Shown: positions 1-13,200 of the stretch, in pieces
How the letters are laid out: every line of letters starts with the position of its first letter
Numbering within the stretch: the first letter of the stretch is position 1
Source of the DNA: Scatophagus argus
Taxonomy: Eukaryota > Chordata > Actinopteri > Scatophagidae
Assembly (NCBI RefSeq): GCF_020382885.2
Contig: NC_058496.1
Span: forward strand, 4,890,501 to 4,954,500
Direction: 5' to 3'
DNA: 64,000 bases
Translations under genes and position numbers: made by a program
The notes under the pieces: model-generated
What the model was told of the DNA's origin: nothing
Databases searched by the model: none
Seen by the model: only the letters and a program-made list of their open reading frames with translations

Positions 1-247
1 CCTCCTCTGTGCCCATATTTACTGGCTGACATACAGTAAGTGGTCCAGGCATAAAGTGGACTTCCTCCAAAGGTTCATTCACCTCAGTCCATTTTAGGCA
101 TCTCCACCCTGCCCTCTAATGAACTCTGTTCGCACTACACTGTAAGCACCCTGCTCACACATAATCAGCCCACATCCCCATCTATTGGTACATTTGTGAA
201 GTGCAAAAGTTAAGACTCAAACACAACAGCTTTTTTTATAAAAAGTG
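1..247. other. Intergenic DNA left of wdr54
   Basis: I see no convincing coding exon or repeat here. It lies beyond the presumed wdr54 poly(A) site. Confidence 0.5.
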
Positions 248-253
248 TTTATT
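248..253 (-). terminator. Poly(A) signal, wdr54
   Basis: AATAAA on the minus strand, about 315 bp past the wdr54 stop codon. A second AATAAA lies about 60 bp nearer the gene, so alternative sites are possible. Confidence 0.5.
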
Positions 254-566
254 GGTACAGTTAATATGTCAGAAAAAATAAAAACATTATGTCATACAGA
301 ATAATAGAATATTTTATTACTTCTTCAAGTTACACATTCACATACATATAAACATTTGTACCTAAAATATTTATAGAAACTTTAACATATTACTTTCCCC
401 ATTATTTTGTTATATACTAATGTCCTTTGTCAATACAGAGGCAGGAATGCCAAGAAAAAAATGCTTCATGTTAAATACACTTTTCATTCTATGGGACTTC
501 GTATCTTTCCAGAGACAATAAGCCAAATTCACAGCCATTACACTAAGTCTCAATGAAAGCAAAGTC

Positions 567-3349
567 CTACGACTGCGTGTAGCGGATGATCTCGCTCAGG
601 TCATAGCCCGTCACTGCAAAGGCATAACCATCCCCGTCACAGAACTTGGCGCCACAGATTTGGGTGTCCGTCACACACTCATTGTGCAAATGGGCAACCT
701 GAGAGGAAATGAGGAAAACTCACAACCAGGGTTTCATTACAAGTAAGAGAGAAATAACCTGATATAAGTTAAACACATGGGAAACTACCATAAACTGTGT
801 TATTCTGATCTAAGACCAGTTACCTCCACACTGTTGGTCTCCGGGGTCATTGTCAAGTGCCACACCCTGACTAGAGAGTCCTCAGCAGCAGACAGAAGCT
901 AAAGCACGGAAGAAAAAAAAAATCACTCAAAAAAAATCAGTGGAATGACACAGTATAAATAATCTTATCTGTTAATAATTTTAATTACACAATTACCATC
1001 TTTGACTAAAAAAATAGAAATCCTGTCTTATTTTAAGCTGTATTTGTCATTTCAAATGATGAATTCCAACAACTGAACTGTCAGTGTAAACAAAAACAAC
1101 TTTGTTATCTGTTTAGTTTATACAACTCACCAGCCCAGAAAAAGGAGCAATATCCAGAGAGTATATCCAGCGAGCGTGAGCGTTGACCTCAGCATGCAGA
1201 ATTCCCGTCACTGCTTCGTAGAGACGAATCTGGCCTGTGCCGTAACCTGCCACCACTGTACCTTTCCACAGCTTGACAGATGAGCAGCTCATACTGAGAG
1301 CAGTGGGGAAGATGGATGATCATTGCCATCATGAAACAAAGGGAAAAGATAATGGATATTAGAACCGAGGGAGGAGGGGAAATTAAGACAGTGGAAAAGA
1401 TCATAATGTAGATAAATATATGAATGAATGAAGAAGCAGAAATAGAAAGAGGGGTGTTAAGGTTGGAGGAGAGGGGTTTAAGGTTAGGTGAGATCGCACT
1501 GTGTCACAGTTGGCTGTCATTGCAACATTTTTACATTTTACACCAAAGGCACAAAACTACAATGCGATTTACTTCTTACTCAAAGCCAGAGATCTTGTTG
1601 AGCAGCTGAAATTCCTCCCCAGCCTTCCACACACAAAGGCTGCCCCCATCATCTGCACTGACCAGATCAGCTATGCACTCCTGAGGGGAGGGAGACAACA
1701 ACAGAGCAGAAGGGATTACGCAAATCATAAAACGGTTGCAGTTCCTAGAAGTATTGTGTAAAGCAGTGGCTTATGTAGGTAGTCTGTCATTCATGGCAAA
1801 ATATCAACAAAGGTTCAGACAGACAGACTACAGACAATGCATACACTGAACGAACACACACACACGCCGCACCTGGCTGCCTGAGCACTCTGAGGCCATG
1901 TCAGTGATTGACTCCTTATGCTCCTCCAGGACCTCAGACAGGGTGATATTACTGCCTTTACTGGGAACATCAAATACTAGAATTGCACCAGATGAAACAC
2001 CTAGAGAGAAAGAGAGAAAGGGACGGTACACGGAAGAGTTATGCCATCTATTTTGAATTTACCTATAAATAACATCACTCAGTACTTACCCACACATATG
2101 AAATTGTCCCACACCGCCGATATCCCTCGAGCAAACACGGCCTGAGCTGGGACACAAATAAGTCCTGTGAGTGCACCAGGCTTGGTACGAAGCTCTGGAG
2201 TCTCTCAAACACAACATACATAAATGAACATGTGTACAAAAGTGAGGGTGAGAAAAACCAGAAGTTCAAAGCTTTTATACAAACAATTGAGACAGGACAG
2301 CATTTGATGGTTTAAATGTATGTTTACCTGTTGGTGTTTCTGGAGTGTCCAGTGCATGCCAGTACACCATGATGGAGCCATCAGACTCATACATCTAAAA
2401 CAATGGATTTAATGTAAGTAAAAGGTTGCACAAACGCATTCACTGATACTTTTGTTTAGCTTTACATTAAAAAAAATATACTCAACACACTTCAGTCTGG
2501 ACCCCTGTGCCAATTATAAGATCACATTCACTTTCAATTTAGAAGAAGCAGGAGTGGCAGCCTCCTCCAAATGCAGTGAATGCAAATGACTGAGAACAAA
2601 CTCACCTGGATGCCTTTCTGAGAGGTCACCACCAGCAGATCACGAGAGGGCAGAACACAAAATGCAGCCTGTTACAAAAAAACAGAAGTCTTCTTCATTT
2701 TTATGATACAGCCAAAGGAAAAGACTAGCAAAAACAAAGTTTAAATTCACACTTTTATATTTGCCAAGAACCCATTCAGTAATACAGGGGACAGATTTAT
2801 TTTATAGATTTTAGCTTTATTTATAAATGGGGCTGTAATTCCTATGCTGTTCCTCTGATTAATACACACACCTTCACGTTATTAAGAGTCATTATAGTTC
2901 TCATTGTTTCATGTCAAAGTCAGTACACAGTACACAAAAATGGTCCCTTGGCCTAACACAACGCGTCTGCACACAGGCCGTGCGTACAGAAGGAACATGA
3001 AGTGGAACTTTTCTGGAGACCAGTGAAAGTTCCCCAGGGACCACAGTCATATCTTGTTCCACCTGCTTTCACCTGCCTGAGGACGTTAAGGACACACTGC
3101 GAAACGCTGCACTGTGGCCCTGACCTGCATGATGAGCGATGTGCTTGTGGCGACATTGGGCTCCTTCGACTGCAGCTGCCGGTGGGAATAGTCGAGACCG
3201 TCCCAGGAGGCACTGACCATGTTGACCACGTTAGCATGGACCACCGTGAAGTATGTGAGGCGCCGCGGGGCGATGCGCAGCACGCCGAGGTTGTTGTACA
3301 GCGCCGATGCGCTGTTTTTGATCTGGATGCTCTTTTCTTTGTGATACAT
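567..3349 (-). CDS. wdr54: WD repeat-containing protein 54
   Basis: Nine coding exons on the minus strand: 3125-3349, 2606-2668, 2328-2394, 2090-2146, 1873-2000, 1580-1680, 1131-1293, 824-898 and 567-698. Every junction is GT-AG, phases agree, and the sum is 1011 bp (336 aa; human WDR54 is about 334 aa). The protein starts MYHKEKSIQIKNSA and ends LSEIIRYTQS. It follows the human protein closely, for example CVLPSRDLLVVTSQKGIQ, GAILVFDVPSKGSNITLSE, GQIRLYEAVTGILHAE and AEDSLVRVWHLT. The ends of the blades carry WD-like motifs (CVWKAG, VRVWHL). WD-repeat proteins form a beta-propeller used as a protein-binding platform; the cellular role of WDR54 is poorly known. It shares a promoter region with the C2orf81 orthologue to its right. 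Identity is confident; exon edges are by eye. Confidence 0.95.
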
Positions 3350-4548
3350 CGCGCAGTCCTCCCTTAACAGCGCACTTTATTAAATGGCAGTGGATAGTCT
3401 GATGTCAGTCAAAGAGAACAAAAGAAAGGTTAACACAATTAGAGTCTGGTTAGGTTAAATTAGCAGTTTCGTTAAAACGCATACTGTTATTTTGGTAACA
3501 AATGATAACCTTAAGTACTTAACATTAGCAGCAAGCTAACTATTAGCGAGAACGCAACTGCAATAACGCAGTGCAAAAAAGAGGACACCATTACTTTTGT
3601 GTGACAAACTGCAGACACTTTCACGCTTTAGATCATATAACAGTTGGTTTGACCTCTATCGGTGCTGTCGTAATCGATCATTACATTTAAAGTTGACGGG
3701 AACGAGGCATTTTCACCGCTCTTGTTAGCAACAGGATTACCTCCGCGTCCTCCGCAGCCATAGAGACCACGCCACCTCTACGTATTACGTCATCGTTGCG
3801 TGCTCAGTTGCTGGGAAACGGTAGACTAAATGGAACAGTAAGACATACAAAGACGAGGGTAAAGGTAAGATTTTAAACATTTGAGATTCTCATGTTATGA
3901 GAATCATTATGGGTTAACCGTAGCGGCCGAATGCTGATCTGTGTAGCCATTTTAATTCAGTATAATTATCTTAAATGAAATGGTAGGCATATGATTGTTC
4001 TTTGGTTTCTAAACAACATGGTGAAGTAAGTAAAGACGAACTCCACACTAAATAATTTCCTTACACACAGTCTCATAGATTCTCGTTGTTTTGTGATGTA
4101 AATACACGTGGTGTTTCCAACAAATCACATACTGTGTAAAAACTGTTCTTTTCAAAATTAATATGTGTGTGACACTGACTGACTGTAGCAGGAGTTTGTG
4201 TCACTCACACAGAAAAATCTTTATTTACCATGTATTTACTGTTTAAAGTCTTTAAAGTCTGCAAGAACTAAATGCAAACCAAACATGATTATTTTCATGT
4301 AAAAATAAAGTTCCCATGGACAAATGAAAGTGTTATGTCCGATCATAACCACCAGAGTGTGCTAATGTTTACTATATGACCTCTTCACAGTAACATGCTT
4401 ACTGATGGGAACTTATTTTTTTATATATTGCCCAGTGAATATATCAAATACTTCATCGTTTTAAAGACCCTTGTTTTTTTATTTTATTATTCTTATTGTT
4501 TTTCAATCATTTTGTGTTTCATATGTCACACCAGTCTCCGAGCCAAAG
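3350..4548. promoter_or_regulatory. Divergent promoter region, wdr54 / C2orf81 orthologue
   Basis: The two genes point away from each other across 1.2 kb. Around 3785-3820 there is a CRE-like TTACGTCA (3785-3792) followed by GTTGCTGGGAAAC (3807-3819), an imperfect RFX X-box. No TATA box is evident. A probable non-coding first exon of the right-hand gene ends at 3864 (AAAG|GTAAGA donor) and would join at the acceptor near 4533. This leader contains a three-codon upstream ORF (ATG at 3830, stop at 3841). The rest of the interval is AT-rich intron with nothing else recognisable. Confidence 0.5.
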
Positions 4549-6485
4549 ATGCCCCGCTCTGCATCCAAGAACCAAGCTGACAAGCGTAGGTCTAAGTCAT
4601 CTATCCAGGTGACCGCTCCTCTGGTGCAGGACCTGGAAGTTAACAATATTATCCATGGTCACATAACTCAGGCCCAGTGGACAGATATGTTGATTAAGGA
4701 GGATGCAGATGAGACCGTGGGGGAGATCATGGAGGAACTGCTGAGCAAAGTCATGGAAGGCTGCTTGAAGGTGTACATTGAAAGACAGGTAATACTTAAA
4801 AGGCATATGTGCATTTTATAATGACTTCACTTCAATGTGAACATCATCTGACTGGCTCAGACTTTTAGAAGGACCAGTAAAATTAAAATTATCACTATAT
4901 AAACAAAAGTATTGGGATGCGGCTGTTTTTCAAGGGTTGGGCTCGGCCCCTTATTTCCAGTGAAGGGAAATCTTAATGCTTCAGCATACCAAGACATTTT
5001 TGACAATGCTATGCTTCCAACTGTGTGGCAACAGTTTGTTGAGGCCCTGACCTCAATCCCATCCAACACCTTTGGGATGAACTGGAACGGAGATTGTGAG
5101 CCAGACCTTTTGATCCAACATCAGTGTCTGACCTCACAAATGCTCTACTGCATAACTGGGCAAAAACAAACCTTCCCAGGAGAGTCGAAACCATTACAGC
5201 TGCTAAGCTGTCTATATATTTAGAATACAATGTTATTGAAGCCCCTGTTGGTCTAATGGTCAGGTATCCCAATACTTCTGTTTACATAGTGTATCTTGCT
5301 TTTATTCATTTTAACCACACAAATATAATAAATATAATACCCATAATGTTTCCCGGCTTTGCCCTCAAGATAGCACCTTTTTCTGCATCCTGGGCCGAGA
5401 GTTACTTCACACAGATTCTTGAGCAGCAAATTGTGTGTCTAGATGAAGGGGAAGGACCAGAGGAAGCATCTAAAACAGAAGACACAGAGCCTATGCCAGC
5501 AACTTCAGATGCTTGGGCTCAAGGATGTGTGCCTGTTGTAAATGTTGTCCCTAAACCTCAACCCGCCTCACAGCAGGTACTCTTGATATGTGTCTTCTGC
5601 AAATCTCCTCCGTAAACTTAAAGCAAGTGGTTATGTGTACCCATGTCTACAGTATATATATATCTCTGTATTTGTTTCTGACAGGAAATTGACATTGGCC
5701 GGATCCCAGCACAAACAGAGCCAACAGTCAACCAGCAATGTAATGCTGTGGAACAAACAAACAGATCTCCAAAGCAATCTGAAAAGGAAACAAGTCCCTG
5801 GAGGCCTGTCCTGGACAAGCGCTATAAAATACCCAGTCCTCGACTCTCACCACAAGTTGATCAAAAGAGAAAACAACAGATTATTTTACCTCCCAAGCCT
5901 GTTCCAGGCAAATTGCTGCCACCCATGTCCCATTCAGCAGAAAAAAAGAATGTGAAGATAGTGAATAAACGTGAGACACATTCTGTTTGTAACAGTACAG
6001 CTGGACCATCATTTCACAAAAAGGACTACCGCCATATACCAAGGCTTGATCCCTCCCGCCTGCCCCGACACAGCGTCTTGCCGCAATATGAGATTTTAGA
6101 TAACAACCACTCAAAATCCAACACCAAGAAACTAAGTGGATTATCCAAACTAGAGCAAAGATATAAAAAGCAGCAAACTGAGTGGACAGTAACCTCCTTG
6201 AAGCCACTAACCAACTCCACAGACCAGCCACAGATGTCTCCTTCTAGACATACAAAGCAAGGAATATCATATTCTGGGCCTCTGAGACTGGACACAATGG
6301 AGTTGGCCAAGGGTGTTTCGCTCCTGGATCCCCAGACAGCTGACAATAACTCTTTCAAATTTAACTCTCCTGTTTGGTCTACCAAGCTGAGGACGATACA
6401 AAGTGAAACAGCTGTGCCACTGTATTCAGTTGAACAGGTTACCGCCGGTCCACCACCTCAAGTCACCCCGTTGATTGATAAATAA
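4549..6485 (+). CDS. c2orf81: C2orf81 orthologue (DUF4639-family protein)
   Basis: Three coding exons: 4549-4788, 5370-5576 and 5685-6485, all phase 0, giving 415 aa. The N-terminal 150 residues match human C2orf81: an [20 protein letters not shown] segment, then [20 protein letters not shown], then a TDSWAQGS-like [13 protein letters not shown] motif. The remaining two thirds is basic, proline- and serine-rich and probably disordered. Pfam calls this family DUF4639; its biochemical function is unknown and mammalian expression is reported mainly in testis or ciliated tissue. The start is the first ATG after a likely acceptor; a 5' non-coding exon near 3825-3864 is inferred. Intron 1 has been invaded by a Tc1/mariner remnant (about 4893-5292). 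In the human genome C2orf81 is also next to WDR54. Confidence 0.88.
4892..5292 (+). mobile_element. Internally deleted Tc1/mariner-type element, copy A
   Basis: The ends are inverted repeats of about 26 bp with a few mismatches (CACTATATAAACAAAAGTAT... at the left, ...ATACTTCTGTTTACATAGTG at the right) next to TA dinucleotides. The interior retains scraps of a transposase reading frame (DLNPI-type region near 5050) but most of it is deleted. It closely resembles the element at 25.6-26.2 kb. It sits in the first coding intron of the C2orf81 orthologue. Confidence 0.8.
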
Positions 6486-6713
6486 ATGTTTGTATCTGTA
6501 TTTAGAGGAGAATGAGCTTTATATGTCAGCTACAAGATGAGCTGTGAGGATACTGGACATGTAAAAAACATGACTCAATTCATTTTTGTGTTTTTTTTTT
6601 GCTATTCTATATTGGCAATACAACAGTGAGATCCACTGTACATGTTATAAAAATAGTGCCTGAACTGTGAATACAATGTATGCATTGCCATTGCTTTGAT
6701 ATTAGTTTATAAT

Positions 6714-6719
6714 AATAAA
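6714..6719 (+). terminator. Poly(A) signal, C2orf81 orthologue
   Basis: AATAAA about 230 bp after the stop codon, in an AT-rich 3' UTR. Confidence 0.55.
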
Positions 6720-6997
6720 TACAACGGTCTTGCAATAAGTCTTACCTTCATGAAGGTTTTAACGTACGGTTCTTATTGGTTACGTTACACTGAGGTGTTC
6801 CTATTATTTTGGCCAGCCAATGAATAGCAACGGGGGTAAACTGTTTTCATTTTAGCTAAGTGTACCTAAAAGCAACTGTCAGCCAAACTATATGCCACAT
6901 ATGTGTAGTGATATGAATGAAAAATGGCAATAAAAGAAGAATATCTACAGCCCGGACTGAATGTATCAAAGTGCAACGCCCCTGTGCCTCTAGAGCA

Positions 6998-7100
6998 CCA
7001 ATCACAGTCACCATACGAGAGACTGCTCGTGCAACCTATCTTGCTGAAGCCGGCGAGCAGCGGACCAATCACCTTTGATTCTCTCCGCTTCTACCCCAAT
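6998..7100 (+). promoter_or_regulatory. CCAAT-box cluster upstream of nol6
   Basis: Three CCAAT boxes (6998-7002, 7064-7068, 7096-7100) in 100 bp, about 130-235 bp upstream of the nol6 start codon, without a TATA box. This is typical of a TATA-less housekeeping promoter. The transcription start is probably between 7110 and 7200. Confidence 0.55.
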
Positions 7101-7231
7101 CAGAGAAATATTTTGCATGGTAGCAAGTTTAGCTAACCCATTGCACATGTGAGAGCGCTATGAAGGTAAAGCAGTAATTCTCAAAGTGTTGAAAATATCT
7201 AATCTGTTAAATCATCAAAAGCAGACCCGAC

Positions 7232-10200
7232 ATGAAGAAGAAACAGGCAGTTGCGGAGGATCCAGGAGAGGTAAGACGAGCGACATTTTTCGTAATTTTA
7301 GCTGCTTAATACGCGAGACATGTTTGCTCCGTGGTTCACGGGTGCTGCTTGCGTGCTTTTCCCACAATTTTGAATAGTACGTTACATCGGTATGACTTGA
7401 TTAATGTGCTGTGTCTAACCGAATTGCAAAAGTTAAATTCAAGTAGCGTCAGCTTTTATCAGCATGATAAGTCTGAGTCCTTACAAGTAATAGAATTCAG
7501 ATTAAACGTTTAACATGGCCGTTGTTATTTCACAGATGATTTTCTCAGATCCCGTTGATAAGACGGAGGAAGATGAGGGTCCCGTTAAAGCCAAAAGGAG
7601 CAAACCTGAGGAGGCTGGAGCGGATGAGGTGGTCTATCGCCCGGTGAAGCTGTCACGAAGTGATCTGTACAGACCTCCTTCAGCAGAGGAGCTGAACCAG
7701 CTGAAGGAGGCGGAAAGCCTGTTTCACTGCAGCCTGCTCAAAATGCAGGTGAGACCTCTGATTTTCTGACATGATCGCATTTAAACAGTAACGACACAAG
7801 CTTTCACACACCCCTCGTAAATGTCTGTAATCTGTCACCAATAACAGATGGAAGAGCTGCTGAAAGAGGTCGCCCTGAGTGAGCGCAGGAAACAGCAAAT
7901 AGACTTCTTCATTCAGACTGTCACCAAGCTGCTCCAGACTGTGCCAGAGTCACCAGAGGTTGAGGTAAGTCTTAGCCTAACTGTAAGAAAACCTTCACGG
8001 TTGGGCATAGAGGCTCAGCTCCATTCATCTCACAGAAACCTGTAACTACATCTTTCACTCAATCTCTGAATTCAGGTAAGTGACCTGTCATGGCTGTCTG
8101 GCGCAGTTAAGGTGCCTTTCCTCCTGGTGCCCAAAACAACAAAGGGCAAGTTCCATATGGCACCTCCTGCTTTGGTCGATCTGATTGGCAGCTACCCGCT
8201 GGGCACATGCACCAAACCACGCATCATGGTGGACCTGGCTGTTACAATCCCACCTGTAAGTCACCCTTGCTTTTTTCCTCAGTATGTTGTCCCAAGCCAT
8301 TAGGAGCGTCGTGCAGCTGTCAGTGTAACATCTCAATACACACATCAGCTTATAAAAGAATTCTTTCTGCTCATCTCTCTGTTATTAGGATGTCCTCCAC
8401 CCGAAGGATGTCATGAACCAGAGGTATCCAAGGAAAAGGGCTCTCTACCTGGCAGGTCTGGCCCAGCATCTCATGTCCTGCTCTGACATTGGGACTGTGC
8501 GTTTTTCTTGTCTCCATGGGAATCGTCTCCGCCCCGTTCTGCTGCTGACCCCTCCAGGTATTTAAATTGTAATTTCCTGCATGTTCTGCAAAATACTAAC
8601 AATCTGCAAGAGCACTGAATTTATTTATCACAGACTTTTGTGGGGTTATGATTGTGAGACAGAAAGGTTGAGGATTTTTTTCCCATTTTTCAGGTAAAGA
8701 CTCTTGCAGCTTCACTGTTCGTGTTCATGCCTGTCTGCCGCCTGGATTCTTCAAGCCCAGTCGTTTCCACCCCCAGAAGAATAATATTCGGACACAGTGG
8801 TACACTGGACTGCAGAACTCCCTGTCTGGTAAGAGTAATCATAACAGACAGTTCTTGAAATAGTCTTCATCACAATTAGCTTGTAACCTTCAGTCTCTTT
8901 TTCTCAGACAATGAGCATTCAACTGAAAAATCACTTTAATCAAGACCAATTTTTTTCCTTTCTTTTTCTTGTTACAGAGAGCAGCGAACCTCCCACTCCA
9001 CACTACAATAGCTCTGTTCTGGGAGATTTACTTCCCAGGGCTCACTTCCAGTTTCTTTCTGCCGTCAGCTCCCAGTGCCCAGCGTTTGCTGACGGGGTGG
9101 CTTTACTCAAAGTCTGGCTTCGTCAAAGAGAGCTCGACCAGGTAGGAGGCTTGCAATTACTCTTTATTATTAGTAGTATTTATTCGTCAGTCTTGTGACA
9201 GTGTTCATTTCACTAACGTCTGTATTGCTCTCTCAATGTCCTATAGGGTACTGGTTGTTTCAGTGGATTCCTGACTTCAATGCTGTTGGCTTATCTTCTG
9301 AGCACTCACAGAATCAGTAACACCATGACAGCCTATCATCTGCTTCGAAACAGCTTGAACTTCCTGGGTAATGAAATGTAAAATCTACTAAACCACATTT
9401 TAGTAGTTTAATGAATGATATGGTACATAGTGTAACAATATGGGAAATGTGCTTAAAGTTGTTTTGAATATCTTGCAACCTACCGTACTCACCTCTCGTC
9501 CTAAAATTGTAGCATCCACAGACCTCACAGTGAATGGAATCAGCTTGGCCAAAGATCCTGACTCTACAGCTGTGAGTGGTCTAGTTCCAGTTTAAAACAG
9601 TAAATCCATCTCTGTAGAGTATTCACATCTTGGTTGATCTCCAAAATTAACCATTATTGTTTCTCTGCAGCCATCTCTGGCCGACTTCCACAATGCTTTC
9701 CAGGTTGTGTTTGTCGACCCTTCAGGACACCTCAACATGTGCGCTGACATGACTGCTTGTACCTACAAACAGGTAAATACTGTAAAAACAAACGGGAGTT
9801 CCAACAGTATCAGTTTTTCCATGGTGAGATTAAGCAACAGTTTTTGACCATTTTAAAACCGGTTCTCAGCTGCAGCACGAGGCGTCTGTGTCGATGCAGT
9901 TCTGGGACAACCCGACGGTGGATGGGTTCCACAGCCTCCTCATGACACCCAAACCCATGATAAGGACAAGCGACCACATATTCCAGTATGGCTCCGATTA
10001 TCAGCTAATGCAACCAAAACCAGTTGCACAGTTCTTATTACTGTGTAGCACATCAGCAGCTTAATTTTACACCCCCTCTGAAAACACATATCAGTTTTCA
10101 TTGTTGATGGCAGATCCCAGCTAGTTTCCATTAATGTTTCCTTCTCAAACACGTCGTTATCGTCAGGGCCCTTAATGTCACTTAATATCCTTACCCATCT

Positions 10201-13200
10201 GTCAGCTCTTCTGATTTGTGCTTTTCATCTCCCACCCACAAACACAGGTTATGTGAGCTGGTGAAACTTCAGTCCAGCTGTAAGAAACTGAATCTGCTCA
10301 GTGAGCTGATGGACCACAGTGGGAATTATGTCCACACTGTTCTTCCTTACATTCTGTCTCTGCTTCAGCGAGGACTGGGCCAAAGGATCCACCTTCTCAC
10401 TCACTCCCTCTCTCCTGACCCAGAGGTGGGAAAGGTTCACATTCAGTTAATTTCATAATTAGCCTCAGCTACTGTCAACAAAGTTATTAATAGTATTGCT
10501 ATATCAGTATATGTTTTCAACTCACTGGTTTCAAAGTGTTTCACAAAGGAATGAGTCAAGAACACTGAATTTGCTAAACTTGCATCATTTCTTTTTTTTT
10601 TTTAGTGGTCTGTAGAGAGTGAAGCTCCAAAACACAAAGCCCAACCTCCTCTCTCCTTTGGTTTGCTCTTGAGGCCGGAGCTGGCGACGTCTGTCCTTGA
10701 ACGAGGCCCACCTGCAGACAGCCCCAAGGTAGCCTCACCTGCCTCTCTTTTCTGTGTGTAGAGTGTTTTCTTTCCTTTTTTCTCCACTGGGGTTCAAGGG
10801 TCATTTCACTTAATGAGTACTTCATATCGCATTTATGAACACAACAGATTGTCATTTGCTATATGGTTAATATTTGGTCACATAATGGTGCAAAACAGTT
10901 TGTTTCATAGACATGTTCCTTGATCATTTATGTGTTAGCATGCTCGTGCAAGGATTCATTATTAACAACACGGTGGTCTCCTGCCAGGCTGCCGAGTTTC
11001 GTCAGCTGTGGGGTTCCCGCTCAGAGCTGCGTCGCTTCCAGGATGGTGCCATCACTGAGGCTGTGCTGTGGGACGGAGAGAGCATGTGCCAAAAACAGCT
11101 GGTCCCCAGACAGATCATCACACACTTGCTTCAACTGTACGTGTTTTATCTTGACATAGCATACAGACAGACATCACAGTAATACTGATAATGTAGTGAT
11201 TAGTATAGTCAGTCAGTTTTAGCCGTACTGATAATACAAATATTCAGTGTGGTATCAGAAAGGAACAAACCGCTGATAGTTATTTTCCCCCCTCTCATAG
11301 TTTTTTTCTTGAATTCTAGACTAATGTAAGAAGTCTGCTGAAAATACACGAAATGTAATGCCTGTCTTATGGAACACAGGCATTATGACACACTTTTAGC
11401 AGCCTCCACGTGACACTTGCCCAATGTGTTTTGTTGAATGAAAGGATTTGTGCCCACCAGGTGTTTACTCAGACACTGCTGACATAATTTTACAGCTGGC
11501 TTACTGCCTGCTGCTTTCAGCCGGGAGTGTCAGCCCTCAAGTCAAGAGAGGCAATGAGACAAATGATTGTTTTTATGGGTACAGTGAAGTATTTGACTGC
11601 AGCTCAGCTCACAGCATCTGCAGAAGGGGAAAACTTTTGTTCACAGAAAAAGACTGTAGCATTTATTAGTAGCAGCATATACAACATATCAGACTTCAGT
11701 GGCATCTCGGTGTATACCTAGCCTGACCTACACTGACCTAGAGTAACCTGTTCTCTAGTGCACATTTCGCATCATCTAATACGTGTTATGTATTTCTGTT
11801 TACAAAGATCATCATGTCAACATGCTCTGAGCTCAGTCGCGTTCGCATTGTGGCAAATGTTTGTCCAGCTTCTGACAACAAAGACGGCAGTGACACCCCA
11901 GGCACACATAAAAAGTGTCTCGCCAGAGTGGCCAGTTTGGGGAATCTTGGTCCGTTTACCTTCCACCAATCTAAAGGGTTTATGTCCAACGAGGGAGCGA
12001 TGTCTCTCAAGTAGTAGTCTACCTGAGCTTCAGAGTCCGTGGCATACGAGGAACTGTAGTTGTCTCCCAGGAGCAACATCATGGTGTTTTTGGTGTCACT
12101 TCTCATTTGTGAGGGCAGAGCCACTTGGCTAATATCAGGTGTGATCAGGGTCTCCTGCTGTTCATCCTTTGGGCCCACAGTAGCAGTTATCGCATCTAAT
12201 TTTGAAACCAGTTCGTGCAGTTTAACTTTTGCAGCTAGTCTCCCCGTTGGTGTCAGGAAGCTGAGATGCTTGTGACGCGGGTCCAGCATCGAGGCAATAA
12301 GAGCTGGTTTGGAGGCGAGGTCGTTTGAGTCAACCTGCAAACAGTAATATAAAACGTTGATAAAGAAATGTAATAATATGCAGATTGTTTAACAGCATCA
12401 ACCCTAATCATCACTGCCAAATGCAGTATACTCCAGTCAAAGCAAAATGGTTTACACCTACCTCCATGTGAATTCTGAGTGACTTCTGAACTTTCAGCTT
12501 GAACTCAGAGACCTGTTCAACATCATTCTCTTTGGGCACAAGATGGGTCTGAATGAGGCTGAACGTGATTGGGTAGATGTTTGAAATGGACACTTCTGTT
12601 TCAGCAGATATGACTGTTGTTGCCCATTTCAGCGTCGCCAGCACAGGTGTGAAATTCTCAATTATTTGCCAGCAGTCATCTTCAATTTCAAGTGTCTGGG
12701 CTTCCTGCCTGTTGGTGATTGTGCGATCAGAAAGGACGGCTTTAATTGCCCACCGTTGCTCAAGTAGCCGCTCAAACATATCGCAGATCGTGTCCCATCT
12801 GGCTTTGCTCGACTGGATAAGCTTGTGCTGTGGCAGGCACATCTGAACTTGCTTCTGCTCCAGGGCCTCGCTTGCCAGCATGCTGTGATTGAAGTGCTTG
12901 ACTAGTTTCCCTGCGGCAGCAATGATGCGGACCAGATCCTCACTCAGCCCATCAGTGACAGCGAGCTGCAGCGTGGTGGCGAAGCAGGTGGCGTAGTCCC
13001 AGGTGACGTGGGTGCGCGCATGAGCTGGCGGAATGTTGTGTGTGTTGTTATGAACACACGCCGTCACTTTCCCAGCAATGCCCCAGGCCTGAACAGTGTT
13101 AAGAAGCCTCTCTGTGATAGTGGCTGTGGTTAGGTGGCTGTCTGTTGATAGCTTGTGTGTCTGTAGCACAGCCGACCTCCCCTGCCAGTCCTCTGTTATG

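Noticed and set aside
5124-5615. Long plus-strand ORF joining Tc1 remnant sequence to the C2orf81 second exon
   Set aside because: Its N-terminal half is transposon-derived and not in the family. A splice acceptor at 5369 gives the phase-0 exon that matches C2orf81.
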